Shown: one piece after another, positions 10,815 to 19,918 of the stretch
How positions within the stretch are numbered: the stretch's first letter is position 1
Layout: every line of letters begins with the position of its first letter
NCBI GenBank assembly: GCA_035610835.1
Contig: CM069452.1
Coordinates: forward strand, 69,660,919-69,724,918
Direction: 5' to 3'
DNA: 64,000 nt
Source of the DNA: Ophiura sarsii
Lineage: Eukaryota > Echinodermata > Ophiuroidea > Amphilepidida > Ophiuridae
Notes under the pieces: generated by a model
Database searches by the model: none
What the model was told of the DNA's origin: nothing
What the model saw: only the letters and a program-made list of their open reading frames with translations
Translations under genes and position numbers: made by a program

Positions 10815-13637
10815 TGTACTATCTCTGACTTTGTTATAAGCAACGATATTGACTTATTGACCATTACCGAGTCATGGTTAACTGGTGATCACCGAGACAG
10901 CCACAAGATTGCTGACTTGAAAAATACCCTTACTGACTATGATTTTATCGATTCACCTCGTGTCGGAAGGAGAGGTGGTGGAGTTGCTGTTATACTACGG
11001 AAGGGATTTAGTGTTACCCGTCACAGTCTATCATCTTTCAAGTCATTTGAGCACTTGGACTTGACTATATCTTGCGGTTCGACATCAGCAAGAGTGGTGA
11101 CCATATACCGTCCGACTAAGTCCAAGATGAACAAAGAGCCAGTCTCCAAATTTCTCTCCGAATTCTCTTCGCTGATTGAGATTTCAATGACAGATGCAAC
11201 CCCAGCTGTGTTTATGGGAGATTTTAATTTCCATATGGAAGATGAGCTGAACCGTTGTGCCACCGCATTACGTGATCTTCTGGAGTCCGCTGATCTTCAA
11301 CAGCACGTCAGCCAGCAAACGCACCAAAAAGGACATACATTAGACCTGATTATGTCTTCCAAGTCCGACAATCTAATTTCTGACGTTGAAATTGACCACA
11401 GTCTTCCGTCGGATCATAGTGCAGTCTCCTGCAAACTCTCCGTTTCCCGCCCTCCCACTACTAAGTGTTGTTTCAAGGTGCGTGATTTCAAGAAAATCAA
11501 CTTTGATAACCTGCGGGCTGACATCCTTCGTTCTACTTTATTCACATCCCCAGAACTGGATGTGGACAACCTCGCTAATCAGTATGACCAGGTTCTCCGT
11601 GAGACTATTGACAAGCACGCTCCTGAGGTAACACGGCAAATAAATCTGCGCCCAAATGCTCCGTGGTTTACAGATACACTACGTGATGCTAAGCGCAAAC
11701 GCCGGCAATGCGAAAGAGCCTGGGTAAAATCCGGACTTGAAATTCACAAGCAAATTTTCCGTGAACAGTGTAAGACCTATCAAAGTCTCCTTCTTGCAGA
11801 AAAACGGGATTATCACAAATCTGAAATTGCTGATTGTAGCCAAGGTCAACTGTTTAAAGTCGTTGATAGAATTGCAAATGGAAAGTCTCCTCAAATACTA
11901 CCGGACAGTGCTAATGATAAGGAACTTGCAAATAAATTTGCCACCTACTTTTCCTCAAAGATCAATGATATCCGTCAGACACTTGAAGCTGCTCCGAAAG
12001 ACAAATTATCTGTGTCAGTTCAGGAGACTTGCAGCTCTACGATCGTTGAGTTTCAGCATGTCACAGTGGACGATGTTAGGAAGTTCATTACTGATTCCCC
12101 CACAAAGTCATGTTCTTTAGACCCCATCCCCACATGGCTGCTGAAGAATGAGCTTCTGGAGAATCTGCTCCCCATTATCACTAGGCTGATAAATGCTTCC
12201 CTATCAGATGGTAAGTTTCCGGCTATCTTTAAAAGTGCGCGGGTTGTTCCACTCATCAAGAAGCCGAATGCAGACAGGGAGAACTTTAAAAACTACAGAC
12301 CCATCTCCAATTTGAGTTTTATATCGAAGGTCACCGAGAGAGTTGTTGCTGCGCAACTTCAGAAATACATTGAAGAGAACAACCTGTACGCGAGCAGGCA
12401 GTCTGCATACCGTAGGTGCCACAGCACGGAAACAGCCTTGTTGCGGGTTACTAACGACTTTCTTCGCGCTGTTGACGACCGTAAGGAGGGCGTGCTGGTA
12501 CTTTTGGACTTCTCAAGTGCATTTGATGTTATCGATCAGCGGATATTCCTTGAACGTCTGAGTCAAAGGTATGGAATTGCAGGAAAAGTTCACGATTGGT
12601 TCGCTTCCTACATCTCAAATCGAAGCCAAGAAATTGTCATTGCCAATTCAGTTTCGGATCCTCAACGTTTGGAGCAAGGCTTGCCGCAAGGATCAGTTGT
12701 TGGCCCACTGGGCTTTGTATTGTACTCCGGACCTTTGCAAGATATTATAGCTGCACATGGACTGAATTGTGTGACATACGCTGACGATACTCAAATATAC
12801 ATCACATCTCCGGCGTCCGAGAGACAAGTTCAGTTGGAAAAGTTAGAGCTATGCATAAAAGACATTCGTGCATGGACCATTGAGAACAAGCTACTCTTAA
12901 ATGATACAAAGACGGAAGTCATCCACATCTCTTCTCGGTTCACTAAATCTGTTCCTTTGGAGCATGTATCTGTCGGTTCCTCGCAAATCAAGACTGTTTT
13001 CGAAGCCAGGAATCTTGGTGTTGTGATCGATGGCGGTCTGCAATTGAACCATCACATTAATAATGTATGTCGTGCTGCCATGATTGCTATTCGCAAGTTA
13101 GGGCAAATTCGTCACTACTTAGATAAGAAAGTAACCGAAAAACTCGTGCATGCCTTCATAACATCCCGCATAGACAGTTGCAACAGCATCTTATTTGGAC
13201 TTCCTGATTCTCAGATAGCAAAACTGCAGCGAATTCAAAACATGGCTGCCAGACTTGTGACGCTCACGAAGAAGTATGATCACATAAGTCCTGTTCTGGA
13301 GACCCTGCATTGGCTCCCTGTGAAGCACCGGATCGTGTTTAAAGTCTTACTACTGACATACAAAGCACTTCACGGCAGTGCACCTGTGTACTTATCTGAA
13401 CTTCTACACCGGCATGTGCCCGGGCACAGTGGTCTTCGATCTGCTTCTCAATGTCTACTCAAGGTTCCGCGGTACTCAACAGTGTCACATGGTTTTCGCG
13501 CTTTTTCAACTAGCGCCCCGATGTTGTGGAATCGGCTTCCTCTTCGAATTCGTGAGGCAAAGACCATTACTCAATTCAAAAGTCATCTTAAAACGCACTT
13601 GTTTCAGATCAAGAACATTGACAATTGGAGGCTGTAA
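10815..13637 (+). CDS. Retrotransposon ORF2: EEP endonuclease and reverse transcriptase
   Basis: About 940 codons, open to the stop. Endonuclease part: TITESWL, then VFMGDFNFH, HTLDLIMSS and LPSDHSAVSC, which are the metal- and phosphate-binding motifs of EEP nucleases. Reverse transcriptase part: NYRPISNLSFISKVTERVV, VLVLLDFSSAFDVID (first catalytic Asp), GLPQGSVVGPLGF and YADDTQIY (the catalytic YADD box). The C-terminal region, with LHWLPVKHRIVFK followed by LLLTYKALHGSAP, is typical of L2/CR1-group elements. The protein nicks chromosomal DNA and copies its RNA at the nick. There is no good ATG near the 5' border because the insert removed continuity with the first part. All catalytic motifs visible here look intact. 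Confidence 0.93.
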   Translation, partial: CTISDFVISNDIDLLTITESWLTGDHRDSHKIADLKNTLTDYDFIDSPRVGRRGGGVAVILRKGFSVTRHSLSSFKSFEHLDLTISCGSTSARVVTIYRPTKSKMNKEPVSKFLSEFSSLIEISMTDATPAVFMGDFNFHMEDELNRCATALRDLLESADLQQHVSQQTHQKGHTLDLIMSSKSDNLISDVEIDHSLPSDHSAVSCKLSVSRPPTTKCCFKVRDFKKINFDNLRADILRSTLFTSPELDVDNLANQYDQVLRETIDKHAPEVTRQINLRPNAPWFTDTLRDAKRKRRQCERAWVKSGLEIHKQIFREQCKTYQSLLLAEKRDYHKSEIADCSQGQLFKVVDRIANGKSPQILPDSANDKELANKFATYFSSKINDIRQTLEAAPKDKLSVSVQETCSSTIVEFQHVTVDDVRKFITDSPTKSCSLDPIPTWLLKNELLENLLPIITRLINASLSDGKFPAIFKSARVVPLIKKPNADRENFKNYRPISNLSFISKVTERVVAAQLQKYIEENNLYASRQSAYRRCHSTETALLRVTNDFLRAVDDRKEGVLVLLDFSSAFDVIDQRIFLERLSQRYGIAGKVHDWFASYISNRSQEIVIANSVSDPQRLEQGLPQGSVVGPLGFVLYSGPLQDIIAAHGLNCVTYADDTQIYITSPASERQVQLEKLELCIKDIRAWTIENKLLLNDTKTEVIHISSRFTKSVPLEHVSVGSSQIKTVFEARNLGVVIDGGLQLNHHINNVCRAAMIAIRKLGQIRHYLDKKVTEKLVHAFITSRIDSCNSILFGLPDSQIAKLQRIQNMAARLVTLTKKYDHISPVLETLHWLPVKHRIVFKVLLLTYKALHGSAPVYLSELLHRHVPGHSGLRSASQCLLKVPRYSTVSHGFRAFSTSAPMLWNRLPLRIREAKTITQFKSHLKTHLFQIKNIDNWRL

Positions 13638-14000
13638 TTACTCACTTGCATGCACGTTCTACTTCTTGTGTATCTTGCATAGTTTATCTCATTTCATATT
13701 ATTGTTGGTGCTCAAGATACTGTAATACGTATTAATATTATGTTGTGTATGTTGTTGCTTTTTTATGATTGTATATTTACATTATATTGCATCATCTCAT
13801 GTTATTATTGGTGCTCATGATACTTTCCAATGTATGTAATAATATTATGTTGTGTATGCTATTGTTTTTATCCGTACTTTTTAAGACTGTATACTTTGGT
13901 CAATTTGCTTGTGTTTTTATCATGGTGTAAAGCGCCTTGGGGTCAATTTATTGATGGAAGGCGCTATAAAATGCGTTTTTATTATTATTATTATTATTAT
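13638..14000 (+). repeat. L2 3' untranslated region and (ATT)n tail
   Basis: An AT-rich 3' UTR containing two related copies of TATTATGTTGTGTATG about 110 bp apart (about 13,736 and 13,841). It is followed by the AAAGCGCCTTGGGG/GGCGCTATAAAATG stem-like terminus and eight ATT repeats, the structure recognised by L2-type reverse transcriptases. Confidence 0.8.
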
Positions 14001-14475
14001 TCAAAGCTCATGCAAAGGTTCAGGAAAAAATTGTTACAACATTTGGCAAATGTTTACTATGAAAAAATTCTACTTTTCTTACCCCAAAAATGGTAACACG
14101 TGTTACCGGAGCAACACTTTTTTGAAAATATTTACTTTATTGATTTGGTTTTTATTTACACCACTTATAATTTTAATTCTACTAGTTAGGCCCTATTTAA
14201 AAATAGTAAACAATTAGATAAATTCATAACCACCACTCTACAATAGGGCATCAAAATGTCGTAACGCGTGTTACCAAACTCATATTCAGGAAAACGTGCT
14301 AAAACCTCAATTTTTCAAGTGTTATGTATCACTATTTATGGATAACCCTAACCGCACTGAATCTCACTAAATCTCACTGCCAGACACTATCTCCAGGCAC
14401 GTACTGCTGCATTGCCGCGATGACGTCACCTACCGCAGGCATATGTGGCCACGGAGTTTGTGGCCGCATAGCCGC
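14001..14475. other. Intron 3 sequence with two dispersed palindromes
   Basis: Non-coding. It carries GGTAACACGTGTTACC at 14,092-14,107 and GTAACGCGTGTTACC at 14,261-14,275, members of the palindrome family that is tandem at 14,724. A 77-codon ORF at 14,324-14,557 runs into the tRNA-like segment and is not credible. Confidence 0.6.
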
Positions 14476-14560
14476 TAGGGAGTTAGCTCAGTTGGTAGAG
14501 GGACAGACTTGGGTGCGGATGGTCCCGCGCGATCGAATCCCGGGGGGTGCTGGGTGACTT
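14476..14560 (+). repeat. tRNA-like segment (SINE head or tRNA pseudogene)
   Basis: It contains a good internal polymerase III A box (TAGCTCAGTTGGTAGAG) and, about 40 bp later, a B-box-like GATCGAATCCCGG. It does not close convincingly into a complete acceptor stem, so I call it tRNA-derived rather than a functional tRNA. It is followed by an A-rich run and a C-rich tract. Confidence 0.6.
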
Positions 14561-14723
14561 TTCGGGTAAAAAAAATAGCACTTTTTCCCCCCTCCCCCCG
14601 ATACGCACAAAAAACTAGCTTTACTGGTTAGGGTATGTTAGTTCAATTGCCAAAGTCAAAATTAATTTTAATTTAGAAATATAATAAAGAATCTAAGGCT
14701 AGTAAATTATGGCTGGACAAAGT

Positions 14724-14798
14724 GTAACATGTGTTACCGTAACACGTGTTACCGTAACACGTGTTACCGTAACACGTGTTACCGTAACACGTGTTACC
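14724..14798. repeat. Tandem array of the 15-bp palindrome GTAACACGTGTTACC
   Basis: Five copies with an exact 15-bp period, starting at 14,724, 14,739, 14,754, 14,769 and 14,784. The first has CATGTG in place of CACGTG. Each is a near-perfect palindrome centred on the E-box core CACGTG. Single copies occur at 14,092, 14,261, 14,860 (GTAACGTGTGTTACC) and 15,038 (GTAACGCGTGTTACC). Confidence 0.95.
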
Positions 14799-15075
14799 GA
14801 CTATTTTGCATTTTACAAAAGAGTGAGAACTTTAATTCTTGTTTAGTGCATCTTTTTTCGTAACGTGTGTTACCGATATTCGGAGCGGTCTTACATTAAC
14901 ATGAGCTAATATTTCTTATTGGTGTTAGCATGAGGATCTAGCCTTAAGTCTTGGGTATTACAATACAAAAGATGAAAACTTCATTCAAATCACTTTTACA
15001 GTTATAGAGTGGAGAATATAGAATGGCGCGCTTAAATGTAACGCGTGTTACCGTGGAATCGCCCATATCTATTTG

Positions 15076-15200
15076 GAAATCCCCTTTCAGTGAAAGAAAA
15101 ATCACCATACAAATAATTAAAGGGAAAATTACAACCCCATTGTAATTTGTCCCTTTATTATTTGTAAGTTGATTTCTTTTTTCACTGAAAGGGGATTTTC
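15076..15200. mobile_element. 125-bp foldback element
   Basis: AAATCCCCTTTCAGTGAAAG at the left pairs with CTTTCACTGAAAGGGGATTT-like sequence at the right. The arms continue through CAAATAATTAAAGGGA and TCCCTTTATTATTTG, leaving almost no loop. This is a small hairpin MITE in intron 3; no target duplication was identified. Confidence 0.75.
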
Positions 15201-15895
15201 TTTAAAGAAAATGCAATGCCTCATGGATATATAATAGTGCACCCTTTGAACTCTCCACGACCTCTTCATGTAATACTAAAAGCACAAAACCATCAGATTT
15301 GTTATAAATAATTATAATCGTGAAGCCCATGAATATTCACTCACATATTTAACCATTATCTACATTTTTGGAAGACTTTATCAAAATAACGATGATCTTC
15401 TGAAGTTGTCAATGTGTTCAAAATTGTGTAATTTGTCTCATATCAGATCAACAAGGACCTAGTAACACAAATGTAGCCTTGGTTAAAAAACATCACCATT
15501 TAACATTGACTTTAGTACCAAAATCTCCCTAAACCTATACATTTTATTAACATGATAAAAATAAATAAATTTTCATAACCTTCATTTTGCCTCATACTCG
15601 CGTTGGGTCACATTAATGTTTTGCTTAAAATCCAATTCCAATAAAATCATTATTGAACATATGTTTCAGTGCCAGTGGCCAAGTTTAACATTTGACAATC
15701 AGCGTATGTTATTCACGTGTAATTTCCCTGATTTCTTTGTTATGAAAAACATTGTGTAATGTACCTTTAGGGTTAAGTCATGAGCTTGAAATGAAACTTC
15801 AAAGCTATATAATTAAATCAAATACACCCGGTCCAATTGGTTCAGACATTATTATCCCTTACTTTGTCATTTTCTTCATTTCTTAACTACCACAG
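15201..15895. other. Intron 3, 3' part
   Basis: AT-rich and non-coding. The last ~78 bp duplicate the sequence before DEATH exon 1 (CAAATACACCCGGTCCAATT to TTCTTAACTACCACAG). Confidence 0.6.
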
Positions 15896-16219
15896 TAACA
15901 CCTAAAATACCAGTACCTGTTAAAGGAGCATCAATAATTCATACAGAAGTGTCAGAAGTAGATGTTTTAGACATAGTAGAGAATTTCAAACTTGATGACT
16001 TGAGGGATGTATACATAAGACTGGGTCTTACTGAAAAAGACTTAGCAGATGCCAAGCTAAGATATACACAACATCCTCAAACACAGGCGAAGAATATCCT
16101 TAATCTTTGGCGTAATAGAAATGGAGAGGAAGCTACAAGAAGTGCATTCATAAATGCTGTGGAGAAATGTTCAGATTACACAGCATCTTTGAATGCACTG
16201 AAAATGAAATGGATCGGGA
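15896..16219 (+). CDS. DEATH-domain exon 2 (paralogue of exon 1)
   Basis: Same length (324 nt), same phases (1/1), same acceptor and GTGAGT donor as the exon at 8,926. It encodes a full DEATH domain. The first 37 domain residues (SEVDVLDIVENFKLDDLRDV and on to DAKLR) differ from exon 1 at three positions; the next 52 differ at about 20, while keeping NILNLWRNRNGEEATR. Overall identity is about 74%. The lead before the domain differs more, with IPVPVKGASI in place of the first copy's sequence. Because phases match, a transcript could include both domains in series or choose one. Nothing disables it. Same-strand neighbours and a shared intron tract show tandem exon duplication rather than a separate gene. 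Confidence 0.9.
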
Positions 16220-17065
16220 GTGAGTGAGTAACTTTACAGTTTTGGAATTTTTGAAATTTTATGAAAGCAAAATACTTAACAAGTCAAAGGTTACACATCA
16301 AGGTCAGATGTCATCTGAGACCAAGTTGTAAAATAAACTGAAAACATAAAATTAATTGAATTTCTTTTTCATACAAAAATGGGTTGTAACCAAACTTGAT
16401 TTCAACAAAATAATACCTCAAATTGTTTGTTAGATCACAGGGATTCCGAAATGATCATTTTTAATTATATGTCGTCCTTTTTGGGGTGAAAAGATCACAT
16501 ATCAATGCCTATATGGGGAGTAATACAAAATGGGACCTTACCTGAATATGTAAGGGTTTGATCTGCTAAAAATAACATTTCTGTAAACCCTGCACTTATC
16601 AACTAAAACCCGGACTCCAGAGGACATAATAGCATAGTGGTATTTATACACTAGACCCGGCTGGTTATCACAGAGTTTCAATTGGTTAATGCATTTGTTA
16701 CTGCATTCAAAAAGGTGAGTAGAATGCTATGAAGTGAATTGTTTTAAATATTTTTATTCTTCTGAATGCCTAATATGGGTAATGTCTTTTTTCTCTCTGG
16801 ATTAAGCAGTTCATAAAGGCTCAAAATTGAAGGATTACAACAGGAGTGTGAATGACTTATAATTTGCCAAGGTGTATTGTGCTGGGACTATTTGCTGACA
16901 TAACCCCCTTCCACTTGAAGTGACACAAAATACAAATCATTGTGGAAATGTTGTTTATTATAATTAAACTTGCTCACCCACAACATTTGTTCACCTTGCA
17001 TCACCTTTGTAACAAGAACATTATCAATTATTGTTGATATTCTGTTTCAAACTTTAAAATTGTAG
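16220..17065. other. Intron 4
   Basis: It begins with two overlapping donor possibilities (A/GTGAGTGAGTAAC). It holds AT-rich spacer without visible elements, RNA genes or coding exons. Confidence 0.5.
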
Positions 17066-17133
17066 CAGTACTGTAACACAATCGAGACCACCTGAAGAAC
17101 CTGATATGGCACAAGATAGACCAAGGCTTTGAG
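17066..17133 (+). CDS. Possible terminal coding exon of the CARD-DEATH gene
   Basis: This segment lies between TTGTAG and a strong donor GAG/GTAAGTGTG. If it follows a DEATH exon (one base carried over) it adds only three residues and then TAA at 17,074-17,076; the remaining 57 bases up to the donor would be 3' UTR. A second frame is open to TGA just before the donor but does not match the phase of the first DEATH donor. I place it because a phase-1 acceptor is needed downstream of the DEATH exons. The evidence is weak, and the true 3' exon may be elsewhere. Confidence 0.25.
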
Positions 17134-17506
17134 GTAAGTGTGTTATACACACAAAGGAAATACCTTGTGCAGTCCATAACAGTGATAGCACCACTACAGT
17201 GTCAACATGGCTTTCCCCCAAAACAAATAATACAAAACATAATGACATTGTATGACTTTGATTTAGGCAAATTCAGATTTAAAGCTTCGTTATAACAGTT
17301 TCATTTGTCCTTACATTCGTTTGAAAGTAAAGTATATCTAGTATGAAAAAGTTGCAGTCTCCCTACTATTGTTAATACTTTACAATCCTATTGATAAATC
17401 CAAATATTACTCACAGTAGACCTGAACATTTATTAAAAAATAGAAAATATCGTTTTTAGCCAATAAATAATCATAACTCCCCATCTATCTCTAATCCTCT
17501 CCTACA
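17134..17506. other. Spacer before minisatellite A
   Basis: AT-rich, with no coding or repeat structure that I can support. The 64-codon minus ORF here is incidental. Confidence 0.45.
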
Positions 17507-18122
17507 GGTGTACCCACTCTTTCACACGATGTCAGCCATCTTTGATGGGTATCTCCAATCCTCCCCTGCCAGTATACCCATTCTTTCACAAGATGCCAGC
17601 CGTCTTTGATGAGTATCTCCAATCCTCCCCGGCCGGTGTATACCCATTCTTTCACAAGATGTCAGCCGTCTTTGATGGGTATTTTAAATCCTCTCCTGCA
17701 GGTGTACCCATTCTTTCACAAGATGTCAGCCGTCTTTGATGAGTATTTCCAATCCTCCTCTGCCGGTATACCCATTCTTTCACAAGATGTCAGCCGTCTT
17801 TGATGGGTATTTTAAATCCTCTCCTGCAGGTGTATACCCATTCTTTTACAAGATGTCACCATCTTTGATGGGTATCTCCAACTCTCTCCCGCCGATGTAC
17901 CCATTCTTTCACAAGATGTCAGCCGTCTTTGATGGGTATGTCCAATTCTCCCCTGCCGGTGTACACATTCTTTCACAACATGTCAGCCGACTTTGATGGG
18001 TATCTCTAATCCTCCCCCACCGGTGTATACCCATTCTTTTACAAGATGTCACCATCTTTGATGGGTATCTCCAACCCTCTCCCGCCGATGTACCCATTTT
18101 TTCACAAGATGTCTACCGCCTT
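17507..18122. repeat. Minisatellite A, ~64-bp unit, about 10 copies
   Basis: The unit reads GTGTACCCATTCTTTCACAA, GATGTCAGCCGTCTTTGATG, then GGTATCTCCAATCCTCCCCTG. Some copies vary in length by a few bases. 64 is not a multiple of three, so the frame changes from copy to copy; the short ORFs with PFFHKMSAVFDG repeats are by-products. The same unit forms array B at 20,420. Confidence 0.93.
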
Positions 18123-18209
18123 TGACGAGGGTGGCACCTTTTGGTTTACTCATGAGTCATCTCCATCATAGTAATGACTGTTCCGAGCTCATGCTGGATT
18201 CCAAATTCA

Positions 18210-18276
18210 ACTGGCGACATGCCTGGATGACGAAGAGCAGACGACACAAGCCAATCTTGATATCACAGATATTAGG
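18210..18276 (+). pseudogene. Unit A copy of the small exon at 21,010, start codon lost
   Basis: The segment is closely similar to the exon at 21,010-21,075 and has the same donor (TTAGG/GTAGGT). Where unit B has CACCATGGCGACATG, this copy has CAACTGGCGACATG, so the ATG in strong context is absent. The reading frame after that point (CLDDEEQTTQANLDIT) is open. Confidence 0.45.
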
Positions 18277-18354
18277 GTAGGTTTTTTTTAGCATAATCAA
18301 AGAGTAAAAATCGTTACCAATCTTATGTGGATGGGTTGAGTTTTAAAAATTTGC

Positions 18355-18461
18355 ACAGGGTGTATCTTGGTATTTTGGAATGAACGTGCAAAGAATGCAT
18401 CTTTGCACATTCATTCTAAGATACCAAGATACCCTAAAAATACACCCTGTGCAATTTTATA
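18355..18461. mobile_element. ~105-bp foldback element, unit A
   Basis: TTGCACAGGGTGTATCTTGGTATTTTGGAA pairs as an inverted repeat with CATTCTAAGATACCAAGATA and ACACCCTGTGCAA on the right, with GCAAAGAATGCATCTTTGC at the centre. A near-identical copy sits at the same place in unit B (21,147-21,262), so the insertion predates the duplication. Confidence 0.85.
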
Positions 18462-18880
18462 TAATATTAGACCAGTGGAATTTCTTTTTTTCTTTTTGAG
18501 TCGCATATAGTATTTTACAGTTTGTTTGTTTAACACATATTTTTATTTAGCGTAACACGACCCCTAAAGTGCGACCCTGTATGATGTTGCTTCATTTGGT
18601 CCTATAACCACTTCACAAATTTATTTTAAAGGATAATTAGTCTGTGCACAGATACCATATCCTTTGGATAGCTGGCCCTTTGGATGGATTTAGGATTTGG
18701 TGCAGAACATTTGTAACTCGTAAAAAGAGTATACTTTATTAATAGATATAGGGTTATTAAAATCTAAATAAAATCTAACTCGTTGTCTTTTCCTCAAACT
18801 ATTGCCAATAATTTGTCAGTACATTTATTAAGAATGATTTAAAATTGATCACCATTGTTATGATTTCTACTTATACAGAG

Positions 18881-18972
18881 GTGTTTGCATCCAGTAGCAG
18901 TAGATTTGAGTCAGTTGATATCTGTCCACAGTTTGCAGATTTTGAATTCATTAAATGAAACAAGATGGAGAA
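18881..18972 (+). pseudogene. Unit A copy of the VFASSSS exon, broken
   Basis: It aligns with 21,661-21,753 (VFASSSSRFESVDI, then PQFADFEF). It has an in-frame TGA after FIK and is one base shorter, so the frame is lost before the conserved GAA/GTAAGT donor. Confidence 0.55.
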
Positions 18973-19228
18973 GTAAGTGTGACAAGTATAAGGCATGTAA
19001 TTCTGTCTGATTATCAAAGCATTGAAAAGAAGAAAGACATCATCCCGTCATTGAAACCAATTGGAACAATCATCCCTGTGTAATATGTCATTACGAGACT
19101 AAGCTGTTGTACTGAAATGTTCACAAAATGTTTATGTAAAGGAACATTATCTCAGCAATAACTCCTGGCCCTATTTCATGAAAGTTAAGATTCTTTTTAA
19201 AGTGGACTTTGGTATAGTGGTTCATGAA

Positions 19229-19680
19229 CTTTTCTTAAGCCTTGTTCAGAAGAATTTTAAAGAACACTTCCTATGTTGAGCTTAAATAAGTTAAAGATAG
19301 ACCTACGTCTACAGTTTGACACAGGGGCTATTTTATGAAGATTGAATTATGAATCATTCTTCTTACGAAAAATTGAATACTTAAGATGAATAGTATTAAC
19401 TTTTATAAATAGGACCCTATTGTATCATATATCAGGCTTTTTGGCCTTGGTGTTATAAGAACGCTCATACTGAATCCATGTATGATTGCGGATATTTAAC
19501 GCTGAGCATCTTCAGCGTTTTACAATACGAGTTGACTATGTCTCAATCATATTTGACACACGCTCAAATACAGTGTGGCTAAATTTGCTTGACTTTTAGA
19601 TTAGTTGTTTTATGATGATCAAGGTCTAATATAAAAATGATTGAGAAAATCTGACTTCCTTACATTTTCCATGATTACAG
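19229..19680. other. Spacer between units A and B
   Basis: Unit A similarity ends near 19,228 (GTATAGTGGTTCATG). The rest is AT-rich with no support for a gene. It ends in a good polypyrimidine/acceptor TTACATTTTCCATGATTACAG. Confidence 0.5.
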
Positions 19681-19918
19681 GGAACATTTAGTGCTATGAG
19701 GATCATTCTAGCTACTATCGACCAATCATCTGAAAAGCTACACCAGAACCACTAGAAGACTCCATGATGATGCAAATGACCAGTTCTCCGATCCCCACCA
19801 GATGCGGATGAACAGTGATGAGGAATGGTGGTGATATGATTGCGTATGGTGGGGCATGGGAACCATCTGTGATTGAGAGTGGGCAGGAAGCCAGGTTGAT
19901 AAGATCTGGCTGCACCAG
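19681..19918 (+). pseudogene. Exon-like segment with good splice borders but broken frame
   Basis: The borders are strong: TTCCATGATTACAG on the left, CACCAG/GTAAGTGTCGG on the right. All three frames contain stops. One frameshift near 19,829-19,836 would join two coding-looking stretches (RLHDDANDQFSDPHQMRMN and GGDMIAYGGAWEPSVIESG). It is most likely a decayed exon of unknown family; a non-coding exon is the alternative. Confidence 0.35.

Larger units (their letters stand above)
10020..14000 (+). mobile_element. L2/CR1-type non-LTR retrotransposon, nearly full length, disrupted
   Basis: A ~4-kb element in intron 3, on the same strand as the host gene. It carries one long endonuclease-reverse transcriptase frame interrupted once, and a 3' end with TGTAAAGCGCCTTGGGGTCA, GGCGCTATAAAATGCG and a terminal (ATT)n run, a tail typical of L2-like elements. 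The left border is approximate; the first plausible element sequence is near 10,020. I could not define a target-site duplication. The long intact reverse transcriptase part implies recent insertion. Confidence 0.88.
9948..15067. mobile_element. Possible DNA transposon carrying subterminal GTAACACGTGTTAC palindromes, split by an L2 element
   Basis: ATATGGGCGATTCCA at about 9,948 is repeated in inverse orientation (TGGAATCGCCCATAT) at about 15,053. Between the right copy and the retrotransposon tail lie nine copies of a GTAACACGTGTTAC-like palindrome. This is the layout of a DNA transposon with short inverted ends and clustered transposase-binding sites, roughly 1.1 kb if the retrotransposon is subtracted. 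There is no transposase ORF, no target duplication that I can define, and few palindromes on the left, so the call is tentative. Confidence 0.35.
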
